Positions 36,217 to 43,433 of a DNA stretch of 64,000 nucleotides are shown one piece after another. This stretch comes from JAIOSM01 sp023143455 (GTDB lineage Bacteria > Desulfobacterota > Desulfobacteria > Desulfobacterales > Desulfobacteraceae): assembly GCA_030632885.1 (NCBI GenBank), contig DAOVTW010000003.1, positions 1-64,000 on the forward strand. The letters run 5' to 3'. How positions within the stretch are numbered: the first letter of the stretch is position 1; each line of letters starts with the position of its first letter. A program made the position numbers and the translations under genes. The notes under the pieces were generated by a model. It was given only the letters and a program-made list of their open reading frames with translations. It was not told the DNA's origin and searched no databases.

Positions 36217-36251
36217 TTTATTACAAATTTTTAATCTTGGCAATTTGTTTT
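36217..36251 (-). repeat. 35-bp direct repeat, upstream copy within a radical SAM 3' end
   Basis: This copy includes the last nine codons and the stop of the radical SAM gene ending at 36221. The second copy at 33982-34016 lies beyond the FapA-like gene, so this repeat and its partner bracket exactly one gene. Confidence 0.75.
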
Positions 36252-37567
36252 GTTGGGTTTTTTTCAGAAACACAAGGGAAAAGATTATTGTTGGTAAATA
36301 CTGGGTTTGCTTCTAAATCATACTTTGAATATTTTTTTGCTTTTTCCCACATCTTTGTATGGGGAATGGGGGTGTAATATGCAAGCGTGGGCTGGATTCC
36401 ATTTTTTTTTACTTTAAGAAATGAATTTTTTACATTATCAAGACTCTGCCCCGGAAGTCCGCACAAAAGATATGCTCCTACCTGGGATGCTTTAAATCCA
36501 GCGTTTTTAAGATTTGTAACTGCTGCATAAAACTCTTTTTCTTTTACTTTTTTATCAAATTGTCTATCTTTAAAGTCTATTGTTTCAAGACCAAGTCTAA
36601 TTGATTTAAAACCTGATTTAAACAACAATTCAGAAGTTTTTTTGGTTATTTCTTTAACATGAACGGCATTAGGAGTATGAAACCATGGCTCCATGTTTGA
36701 ATCAATTATTTTCTCAAAAAGAGAGTGAGCATAGTTTTCGCCATTAATAAGAAGTGCATCATCATAAAAGGCAAAATTTTTCACTTTATGTTTATAATAC
36801 CAATGTTCTATTTCATTAAAGACAGATTCAGGCGAACGGCGAATAAATTGTGGGGAAAGATAGGATGAGGCACAATAATCACAGTCAAAGGGACAACCGA
36901 TTGAAGTTAAAATTGGAACATGGGCAATTTTATTTTGCAAATCAAAAGCAGGATATGGAAGGTCATCAAGGCTGTCTCGATCATCAATATCATACTCAAA
37001 CCCCATATCAAACCGAGTATAATCTTTAATAATTGTATTTAAATTCTTAAACCCTGAACCTGTTACCACAAAATCAGCCATTGAATGCTTTTGGGCATGT
37101 TCACTGCACAAGGTTGCATATATCCCGCCAAGGACCACTGGCACATATGGGAATATCTGTTTTATTATACTAATTGTCTCTTTTACACCTGCTGCCCAGT
37201 ATGTCATAAGTGATGTGACAAAAATAAGATCTACTTTCTTAAGCGCTTTAAGCTTTTCAAGATCTCCTCGCAACCAATCAGGTTCAATACCATACCTTGA
37301 ATAACGCTGGTGGATATTTTCAATGCCTTTTGGCAAACCAATTATTTTTTTCCGATATGGTCCTCTTCCATCCCAGAAGATTTTTTGCTTATTTTTTTCT
37401 TTTGGATGGAATCTATCAAGGCAATCTATAAAAGTTACGTTAATGCCATGCTTTCTTAAAACTGCTGCGATCTGCAGGAGCCCTAAAGGTTTAGCCCAGA
37501 AATCAAATGCTGCAAAATCATGGATAAAGGGATTAACACACAGGATATTTGGTGGTTTTGAACTCAC
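36221..37567 (-). CDS. B12-binding-domain radical SAM protein
   Basis: The 448-residue protein has an N-terminal Rossmann-like region typical of B12-binding radical SAM enzymes (PLGLLQIAAVLRKHGINVTFID near 27-48). The cluster motif CPFDCDYCAS (CxxxCxxC) lies near residue 222, and RLGLETIDFKDR near 320. The substrate is unknown. It follows ahbB without a gap, so a role in tetrapyrrole metabolism is possible. It does not look like AhbC or AhbD, which lack a B12 domain. Its 3' end is duplicated at 33982-34016. Confidence 0.85.
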   Translation of the reverse strand: MSSKPPNILCVNPFIHDFAAFDFWAKPLGLLQIAAVLRKHGINVTFIDCLDRFHPKEKNKQKIFWDGRGPYRKKIIGLPKGIENIHQRYSRYGIEPDWLRGDLEKLKALKKVDLIFVTSLMTYWAAGVKETISIIKQIFPYVPVVLGGIYATLCSEHAQKHSMADFVVTGSGFKNLNTIIKDYTRFDMGFEYDIDDRDSLDDLPYPAFDLQNKIAHVPILTSIGCPFDCDYCASSYLSPQFIRRSPESVFNEIEHWYYKHKVKNFAFYDDALLINGENYAHSLFEKIIDSNMEPWFHTPNAVHVKEITKKTSELLFKSGFKSIRLGLETIDFKDRQFDKKVKEKEFYAAVTNLKNAGFKASQVGAYLLCGLPGQSLDNVKNSFLKVKKNGIQPTLAYYTPIPHTKMWEKAKKYSKYDLEANPVFTNNNLFPCVSEKNPTKQIAKIKNL

Positions 37568-38047
37568 TTATTCAAAATATTTCATGGATGTTTTTTTAAG
37601 TTCTTTTTTGCTGAAAAGGATGGCATATTTATCAATATTCACAGCAATGGATATTTTTTTTACAATTGTATAACACTCTTTTTCATCAGCAGCATGCACC
37701 ATTGTATAAAGGTTATAATCCCATCCTGGCACAGGGTTTCTTCTATAACAGTGGGAAACTTCATTAAAAGATGCCATTATTTTTCCTGTTTCAATTGCTT
37801 TTTGTTCATCAACAATCCATGCGACCATTGCATTGGCATTAAATCCTGAATTTTGATGTTTCAAGGTTGCACCAAAGCGCCGAATCAAACCTCTGTCATT
37901 TAGGTTGTTCATTATTTTTAAAAATTGTCCTTCGGTTATTCCAATCTCCTTTGCAAGTTTTAAATATGGACGTTCTATTACAGGGATATCACCCTGGAGT
38001 GATGCAATTACTTTTTTTTCAAGTTGAGTTAGCTGTTTAGTTTCCAT
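37568..38047 (-). CDS. ahbB: Siroheme decarboxylase subunit, AhbB-like
   Basis: This 159-residue Lrp/AsnC-fold protein has an N-terminal winged helix (TQLEKKVIASLQGDIPVIERPY) and the family signatures RRFGATLKHQNSGF near 58, SHCYRRNPVPGWDYNLYTMVH near 97, and KKELKKTSMKYF at the end. AhbA and AhbB form a heterodimer that decarboxylates siroheme to 12,18-didecarboxysiroheme in the alternative heme route of sulfate reducers and archaea. The ending and SHCYRRN fit AhbB; no ahbA, ahbC or ahbD is in this window. Its stop abuts the start of the radical SAM gene. A true Lrp regulator is less likely. Confidence 0.8.
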   Translation of the reverse strand: METKQLTQLEKKVIASLQGDIPVIERPYLKLAKEIGITEGQFLKIMNNLNDRGLIRRFGATLKHQNSGFNANAMVAWIVDEQKAIETGKIMASFNEVSHCYRRNPVPGWDYNLYTMVHAADEKECYTIVKKISIAVNIDKYAILFSKKELKKTSMKYFE

Positions 38048-38091
38048 GGTTCAATTTTTTAAATTTTTATGCTGTAATTGTCAAGCCTTAA

Positions 38092-38694
38092 TTATAATTC
38101 TCTTTTTTGCATCAAACATATCCATGCCCTTGGCGGAATTTTCCTTTTTGATTGAAAAAAACCTGACGCAATAAATTGTATTTCAAAAAAAGGTTCTACT
38201 GCGGCAACAATATCTTTTACACTTCTTTGAGGAGGTCCATCACCTCCACGTTTCTCATCTATATTCCCTATAAGACTGAACCATTTACCTTCTTTTGATA
38301 AATGCATTGCTGCATTTTCAGCAAATACTGCCCTGTCATAATCATTATCAAACGAATGAAAGCACCCGCGATCGAAAACAAAACCAAAGGGATGGCCCTT
38401 AACTTTATCTTTTAAAAAATCATTCTCTGTAAAAGTAATATCAACATTGTTTTTTTTGGCATTTTCTTTTGCTATCTTGATTGCAGTGCTTGAAAAATCA
38501 GTTCCTGTAACTTCAAATCCATTTTTTGCAAGCCAGATACAATTTTGCCCGGTACCGCATCCAACATCAAGAACTTTTTTGTTTATTATCCGTTTTTTCG
38601 TAACAAGATTGACCAGGTTTGAATCTGGTCTGTCATTGTCCCATGGCATATCATTTGACTTATATCTTTCTTCAAAATAGTTTTTATCTTTCAT
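38092..38694 (-). CDS. Class I SAM-dependent methyltransferase
   Basis: The 200-residue protein resembles TehB/thiopurine-methyltransferase-like enzymes. It opens with FEERYKSNDMPWDNDRPD, then SAM motif I DVGCGTGQNCIWLA near residues 42-55, the acidic post-I GTDFSSTAI, and FVFDRGCFHS near 105. Such enzymes methylate small molecules or anions; the acceptor is unknown. It lies 44 bases upstream of ahbB on the same strand and 24 bases downstream of mtnA, so it may share the transcript with both. Confidence 0.85.
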   Translation of the reverse strand: MKDKNYFEERYKSNDMPWDNDRPDSNLVNLVTKKRIINKKVLDVGCGTGQNCIWLAKNGFEVTGTDFSSTAIKIAKENAKKNNVDITFTENDFLKDKVKGHPFGFVFDRGCFHSFDNDYDRAVFAENAAMHLSKEGKWFSLIGNIDEKRGGDGPPQRSVKDIVAAVEPFFEIQFIASGFFQSKRKIPPRAWICLMQKREL

Positions 38695-38718
38695 GTTTTA
38701 TCTCCACTATCCTGTCTG

Positions 38719-39825
38719 TTAAGTTTTTTCAGGGAAAAGTGATAATATACCCTGTTCAGATGCCTCACAAATTCCACGTTCTGTAATAAAACCTGTTACA
38801 AGTGAAGAAGGTGTTACATCAAAGGCAGGGTTTAAAGCCTTGCTTTCTTCAGGCGGAACAAGAACACTCGTAATAACACCATTTTTATCTTTTCCCTGAA
38901 CATATCTTATCTCATCAGGATCACGTTCTTCAATTGGGATTTCTTTGATACCATCTCTTTTTTCCCAGTCAAAAGTACTTGAGGGTAGAGCAACGTAGAA
39001 AGGAATATTATTATCTTTTGCAGCAAGAGCTTTAAGATATGTTCCAATTTTATTAGCCACGTCTCCTGTATATGTTGTTCTATCACTGCCTACAATCACA
39101 ATATCAACTAAACCGTGCTGCATGAGATGTCCACCTGCATTATCCGTGATAACAGTATTTTTAATACCATGCTTAGATAGTTCCCAGGCAGTTAACCTTG
39201 CCCCCTGATTTAAGGGTCTTGTTTCATCAACCCACACATGGATATCAATCCCTTTGTCAAAGGCTTTATACATAGGTGCAGTTGCAGTTCCCCATTCGAC
39301 ACAGGCAAGCCAGCCAGCATTACAATGAGTCAGTATATTAATAATTTCACCATTTTTCTTTTTACTGATTTCATCAATAAGCTTTACACCGAAATCTCCA
39401 ATCTTACTGCAATTATCTGCTTCGAATTCAGTTATTTTAATTGCTTCTTGTTTTGCAGTTTCTAATCGTTCAATAAAGGTTTCTTTTTTAAGTATTATTT
39501 CTAGAACTTTTTCTACGGCCCATGTAAGGTTCACAGCAGTCGGCCTTGAATTTTTCAGTTCCTCACAATCATTGATAAGTATTTCGTTATTTTCTGATTT
39601 CTCTTTAAGATTTTTTATAATAACATATACACCCCAAGCTCCGGTTGCTCCAATTAAAGGTGCTCCTCTTACAAACATATCTTGGATGGCATAAATAGTC
39701 TTTTTAAGATCAATTAAATCTTCAATGACAAATTCATGGGGCAGTTGTCTTTGATCTATTACCTGAACCATTTCTTTTTCTTCATTAAACCAGATAGGTC
39801 TTATATTTTTTCCATCAACATTCAT
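38719..39825 (-). CDS. mtnA: S-methyl-5-thioribose-1-phosphate isomerase
   Basis: The 368-residue protein is a normal MtnA in the eIF2B-like fold: QRQLPHEF near 26, FVRGAPLIGATGAWG near 52, the catalytic Cys in THCNAGWLACVEWGTA near 165, and the Asp in VGSDRTTYTGDVANKIGT near 245. It isomerises methylthioribose-1-phosphate to methylthioribulose-1-phosphate. It is divergent from mtnP, which supplies its substrate, across a 127-base gap. AAAGGAAT lies a few bases before the ATG. The rest of the methionine salvage path is not in the window. Confidence 0.95.
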   Translation of the reverse strand: MNVDGKNIRPIWFNEEKEMVQVIDQRQLPHEFVIEDLIDLKKTIYAIQDMFVRGAPLIGATGAWGVYVIIKNLKEKSENNEILINDCEELKNSRPTAVNLTWAVEKVLEIILKKETFIERLETAKQEAIKITEFEADNCSKIGDFGVKLIDEISKKKNGEIINILTHCNAGWLACVEWGTATAPMYKAFDKGIDIHVWVDETRPLNQGARLTAWELSKHGIKNTVITDNAGGHLMQHGLVDIVIVGSDRTTYTGDVANKIGTYLKALAAKDNNIPFYVALPSSTFDWEKRDGIKEIPIEERDPDEIRYVQGKDKNGVITSVLVPPEESKALNPAFDVTPSSLVTGFITERGICEASEQGILSLFPEKT

Positions 39826-39921
39826 AGTTTATTCCTTTTGTTTTAAGCTTAATCTTGATTAGAAAATCCAATTATGTTAGGCACTTTATGTTAAGTGTTT
39901 ATAAAGTTTATTATTAATTTA

Positions 39922-39933
39922 TGATAATTATCA
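39922..39933. promoter_or_regulatory. 12-bp palindrome in the mtnA/mtnP divergent region
   Basis: TGATAATTATCA is a perfect palindrome just before the mtnP ribosome site AGAGGAG. It resembles the core of a Fur-type box but is too short to assign. A second small inverted repeat, CACTT...AAGTG, is at 39882-39897. Confidence 0.3.
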
Positions 39934-39952
39934 GAGGAGTAAAAAGAAAACA

Positions 39953-40702
39953 ATGATAAAAGTTGGAATTATTGGAGGGTCTGGACTTGATGATCCAGAC
40001 ATATTAAAAAACTCTGAGGAAATTGATTGCGATACTAAATATGGAAAACCATCTTCTCCATTAGCAATCGGAAAAATAAATAATGTTGATACTGTTATTA
40101 TAGCAAGACATGGCAAAAAACATCAGTTTAGCCCTACACAGGTTAATAATCAGGCTAACATTGCTGCTTTAAAAGATGCCGGTGTTACCCATATACTTGC
40201 AACAACCGCTTGTGGAAGTTTAAGGCAAGAAATTGATCGTGGTGATCTTGTAGTTCTTGATCAATTTATAGATTTCACAAGATTTAGAAAGAACACTTTT
40301 CATTCTTCATTTGAAGAAGGAGCAGGTCATACAGGTATGGCTAAACCATTTGATAGTGATTTAAGAAAGCATCTCTATGACGTTGCTGTTAGCGAGAACT
40401 TAAAGGTTCACAAAACCGGATGTGTGGTTACCATTGAAGGACCACGGTTTTCAACAATAGCAGAATCAAAAATGTTCAGGTTATGGGGAGCAGATGTAAT
40501 AAATATGTCCACAGCTCCAGAAGCTATGCTTGCATGCGAAGCAGCAATTCCATATGCTGCTGTCGCTATGTCAACTGATTACGATTGCTGGAAAGAAGAT
40601 GAAAAACCTGTTACGTGGGATGAAATATTAAAAGTATTTAATAAAAATGCAAGTAATGTTAAAAACCTGATTATAAAAACAATAACCAAATTGGCTGATT
40701 AA
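39953..40702 (+). CDS. mtnP: S-methyl-5'-thioadenosine phosphorylase
   Basis: The 249-residue purine nucleoside phosphorylase-family protein has the N-terminal phosphate loop GIIGGSGLDDPDIL, then RHGKKHQFSPTQVNNQANI near 45, ATTACGSLRQEI near 83, EGPRFSTIAESKMFRLWGADVINMS near 163 and STDYDCW near 205. It cleaves methylthioadenosine to adenine and methylthioribose-1-phosphate. mtnA (divergent) and apt (37 bases downstream) process the two products, which supports an MTA substrate over inosine or guanosine. Confidence 0.94.
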   Translation: MIKVGIIGGSGLDDPDILKNSEEIDCDTKYGKPSSPLAIGKINNVDTVIIARHGKKHQFSPTQVNNQANIAALKDAGVTHILATTACGSLRQEIDRGDLVVLDQFIDFTRFRKNTFHSSFEEGAGHTGMAKPFDSDLRKHLYDVAVSENLKVHKTGCVVTIEGPRFSTIAESKMFRLWGADVINMSTAPEAMLACEAAIPYAAVAMSTDYDCWKEDEKPVTWDEILKVFNKNASNVKNLIIKTITKLAD

Positions 40703-40745
40703 TTTAGCCTTTCCAAATAAAAGAACATACTAAATTGAGGTGAAA

Positions 40746-41267
40746 ATGAATTTAAAAGCAACTATCAGAAGCATTCCTGACTGGCCAATTAAAGGTGTTA
40801 TATTTAGAGATCTAACTACGTTAATGCAAGATCCAGATGCGTTCAGAGAATCATGTGACGTTTTATATGAGAGATATAAAGGTCAAAGTATTGATAAAAT
40901 TGTAGGTATTGATGCAAGAGGATTTGTTTTTGGTGCTGTACTTGCCTATAAGCTTGGAATTGGTTTTGTTCCGGTACGTAAAAAAGGTAAATTACCTTAT
41001 AAGACCATCGAGGAAACCTATATCCTTGAATATGGTGAAGATACACTTGAAATTCATGAAGATGCCCTTGATAAAGGTGATAAAGTGATTGTTGTAGATG
41101 ATTTGATTGCAACTGGTGGAACTGTTGGTGCTACGGTAAGCTTAGTTGAAAAATTGGGCGCCCAAATTCTAGAATGTGCCTTTATTGTAGAATTGCCAGA
41201 TCTTAAAGGCAGAGATAAGATAAAAAATTGCAAAGTGTTCTCAATTACCAAATTTGAAGGTGAATAA
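40746..41267 (+). CDS. apt: Adenine phosphoribosyltransferase
   Basis: I place the start at the ATG at 40746, five bases after TTGAGG; a GTG at 40740 overlaps that site. The 173-residue protein is of standard length, with IPDWPIKGVIFRDLTTL near 8, GIDARGFVFGAVLAY near 55 and the PRPP-binding motif VIVVDDLIATGGTVGA near 115. It salvages adenine to AMP using PRPP and follows mtnP, which makes the adenine. A hairpin about 120 bases downstream may terminate the unit. Confidence 0.96.
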   Translation: MNLKATIRSIPDWPIKGVIFRDLTTLMQDPDAFRESCDVLYERYKGQSIDKIVGIDARGFVFGAVLAYKLGIGFVPVRKKGKLPYKTIEETYILEYGEDTLEIHEDALDKGDKVIVVDDLIATGGTVGATVSLVEKLGAQILECAFIVELPDLKGRDKIKNCKVFSITKFEGE

Positions 41268-41385
41268 GTAAATCTTATTTAAAACCTTTTGGGATAGCCC
41301 TGTAATGATCATCAATTGGGTATATGTTTGAATCAGTTTAAAAAGTATTGATTCTTCCGTTGGGACATAAATCAATCTTTCCTGA

Positions 41386-41421
41386 GGAAAAAGGCCAGGA
41401 CAACATACCTGACCTTTTTCC
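41386..41421. terminator. Bidirectional hairpin terminator between apt and cobT
   Basis: GGAAAAAGGCCAGG at 41386-41399 pairs with CCTGACCTTTTTCC at 41408-41421, with a single mismatch and an 8-base loop. The A- and T-runs on the arms let it serve both convergent genes, apt on plus and cobT on minus. Confidence 0.65.
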
Positions 41422-41436
41422 CAAGACTGATTCTAT

Positions 41437-42519
41437 TTAATTGTCAAGTTGCGCATTGATTATAGCTACTTCCTCAAAAGTTTTGATATCAGCAAGAACT
41501 CTTGTAGACGCATCAATAAGTTCAAAAGCAAGTGCTGCGCCTGTGCCTTCACCCAGTCTGAATCCTATATCTAAAAGAGGTTCTAATTCAAGTCTTTCAT
41601 GCATAAATTTATGCCCCACTTCAACAGACCGATGGCTAGCGAATAAATATTGTTTTGCTAAAGGCGCAAGCTCACATGCTATTAAGGCACCAGCGGTAGA
41701 TATCAAGCCATCGCACACAACAGGGATTCCTGCAGCTACAGCCCCAATCACAAGACCTGCAAGCCCTCCGATTTCAAAGCCTCCAACTTTTGATAAAACA
41801 TCAATGGGGTCACTTGCTGCAACCTTTGGGTCTGTGAGCTTATGGAGTACAAGGCTTTGTTCAATCACTCTTATTTTATTTAAAAGCATTTCATCATCAA
41901 TACCTGTGCCACGCCCTGTAAGTTTTTCAGGTGCAATACCTGAAAACGCAGCTATTATTGCAGATGAAGGTGTTGTATTACCTATTCCCATATCTCCTGT
42001 TCCAAGAATATCAACCGGTCCTTGTTCAAGCAGTTCTTTTACAATATCTATTCCTGCGTTAATTGATGCCACTGCTTCTTCTCTTGACATTGCAGGTTCT
42101 TTGACAAAATTTGAGGTTCCTTTTCTAACTTTTTTGTGGAATATATCAAGATCCGAAGCAAAATCAAAGTTCACACCAAAATCTGCAACTTTAACATCTG
42201 CATTTGCATGCTTTGCCAGCACATTAATTGAAGCACCTTTATTTACAAAGTTTACCACCATCTGGGGAGTAACTTCTGATGGGAAAAGACTTACACCCTC
42301 TGCAACAACACCATGATCTCCGGCACAGGTAACAATAATCTTTTTGTTAAGGTTTACATCAAGCACACCTTTTATTGATGCCATTTTTGCTCCGACATGC
42401 TCAAGCATTCCAAGGCTTCCTGCTGGACGTGCCTGCTCAGCAAGGCGAGCATATGCTTTTTTTTCAACTTCTTTATCAGTTTCTTTAATTTTTGCAATCT
42501 CTTGTTTCAATTTTTCCAT
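41437..42519 (-). CDS. cobT: Nicotinate-nucleotide-dimethylbenzimidazole phosphoribosyltransferase
   Basis: This 360-residue protein is a regular CobT. It has ARPAGSLGMLE near 29, FVNKGASINVLAKHA near 90, LGTGDMGIGNTTPSSAI near 172, and RLGEGTGAALAFELI near 313 with the catalytic Glu. It activates the lower-ligand base to alpha-ribazole phosphate for CobS. AGGAGAA lies before the ATG. It lies 20 bases after the short ThiC/BzaF-like ORF and downstream of a cobalamin riboswitch, so its expression should fall when cobamide is plentiful. Confidence 0.96.
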   Translation of the reverse strand: MEKLKQEIAKIKETDKEVEKKAYARLAEQARPAGSLGMLEHVGAKMASIKGVLDVNLNKKIIVTCAGDHGVVAEGVSLFPSEVTPQMVVNFVNKGASINVLAKHANADVKVADFGVNFDFASDLDIFHKKVRKGTSNFVKEPAMSREEAVASINAGIDIVKELLEQGPVDILGTGDMGIGNTTPSSAIIAAFSGIAPEKLTGRGTGIDDEMLLNKIRVIEQSLVLHKLTDPKVAASDPIDVLSKVGGFEIGGLAGLVIGAVAAGIPVVCDGLISTAGALIACELAPLAKQYLFASHRSVEVGHKFMHERLELEPLLDIGFRLGEGTGAALAFELIDASTRVLADIKTFEEVAIINAQLDN

Positions 42520-42539
42520 GTTTAATTATTCTCCTGTTT

Positions 42540-42941
42540 TTATACTATTGAATTTATTTTATCTTTTTTTATATCTTCTTTAAAAACTTCCATGCCTTTT
42601 TTCATGGCACAAAAATCACCGCACATTGTACAGGTTTCTTTTTTTTCATTCTCACGTCTGTTTAGATATTTTGCTATATCGCCAATTCTTGCAGCAATTT
42701 TTGTAGCACGAACTCCTTCTCTTACATCCTCTACATATGGCAAGGCAAGATGCTCAGCAGGTACATTCCCAACAGGAAGTGAAGTTGCATTAAGAACTGC
42801 TCTTCTAACCTCATCAAGATCGCCTCCAGCTAAAAGTTCCATTAAAGTATCAGCGCCTTCTTCCTCAGCAGCAATTGCCTTGGCAATCTCCCTGGGGGGG
42901 GTAATTTGCCCATCTAAAGCAAATTCGGTTTGACTCTTCAA
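42540..42941 (-). CDS. Internally deleted ThiC/BzaF-like mini-protein
   Basis: This 133-residue ORF carries pieces of the HMP-P synthase/5-hydroxybenzimidazole synthase family in order. There is an N-terminal-like FALDGQITPP, then EGADTLMELLAGGDLDEVRR and PVGNVP (middle of the family), then AEHLALPYVEDVREGVRATK and the C-terminal cluster motif CTMCGDFCAMKKG. The intact enzyme is about 430 residues, so most of the barrel is missing. There is no frameshift or in-frame stop. The start is a TTG at 42941 with AAAGGA about 9 bases upstream. It lies between a cobalamin riboswitch and cobT. It is either a decaying bzaF or a stably shortened protein; enzymatic activity as known is unlikely. Confidence 0.7.
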   Translation of the reverse strand: MKSQTEFALDGQITPPREIAKAIAAEEEGADTLMELLAGGDLDEVRRAVLNATSLPVGNVPAEHLALPYVEDVREGVRATKIAARIGDIAKYLNRRENEKKETCTMCGDFCAMKKGMEVFKEDIKKDKINSIV

Positions 42942-43000
42942 AATAATTATCCTTTCCTCAAGGTTACTGCCATAGAGTTATTGGCATAAAGTTCCGGCAC

Positions 43001-43037
43001 AAAAAAACCCGGAACCGACTAATATTGTCAGCCCGGG
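43001..43037 (-). terminator. Riboswitch-linked intrinsic terminator
   Basis: On the minus strand CCCGG (43037-43033) pairs with CCGGG (43012-43008), enclosing CTGAC/GTCGG pairs at 43031-43027 and 43019-43015. A run of seven T follows (43007-43001). It lies between the cobalamin aptamer and the mini-ThiC start, as in transcription-attenuating riboswitches. Confidence 0.8.
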
Positions 43038-43082
43038 ATTTACCATCTCCTAGGGGAAAATCAATTTAGCTAAAATCAACTT

Positions 43083-43252
43083 CAGGCAGGTCTTCTGACT
43101 TACGGATCACCCTACTCTCTGTGTCTTCCCATGATCTTAAAAATTAAATCAGACCACAGTGACAATATACAGATTTCGTCCCCGTATACAGCGGCGGGAC
43201 CATCCCGGAATCACACCGGGTTCCCTTTTAAGGTTTTTTAAACCACCTAAAG
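43083..43252 (-). promoter_or_regulatory. Cobalamin riboswitch
   Basis: On the minus strand the conserved parts appear in order: GGGAACCCGGTGTGATTCCG, a GGTCCCGCCGCTGT core, and the B12-box-like AGTCAGAAGACCTGCC at 43100-43085. The box matches the AGYCMGGAGACCKGCC consensus except at one position. It precedes the mini-ThiC/cobT genes with an intrinsic terminator between, so binding of a cobamide should stop transcription. The rest of the 490-base gap 42942-43433 is AT-rich and probably holds promoters in both directions. Confidence 0.92.
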
Positions 43253-43433
43253 CTAAATATATTTCTAAAGCCACAAATTTATTACTATATTTTACATTCA
43301 AATGTCAATAATATTTCCAACAAAAAAATGTTTGCTTTTAGTTGCAATCCACTATATTATAGTTAATTATAATTCAGCAAAATTCGTCAAACTATTTAAT
43401 TGGTCTTTAATCATAAGTCTATCGGAGGAAACC

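Noticed and set aside
41441..42316. 291-codon plus-strand open frame opposite cobT
   Set aside because: It lies entirely antisense to a well-supported cobT, shows Ser/Pro-rich composition typical of a shadow frame, and has no ribosome site or family resemblance.
43302..43433. 44-codon upstream extension of the chemoreceptor
   Set aside because: The ATG at 43434 has GGAGGA at good spacing and starts a normal chemoreceptor anchor; the upstream part has no such site.
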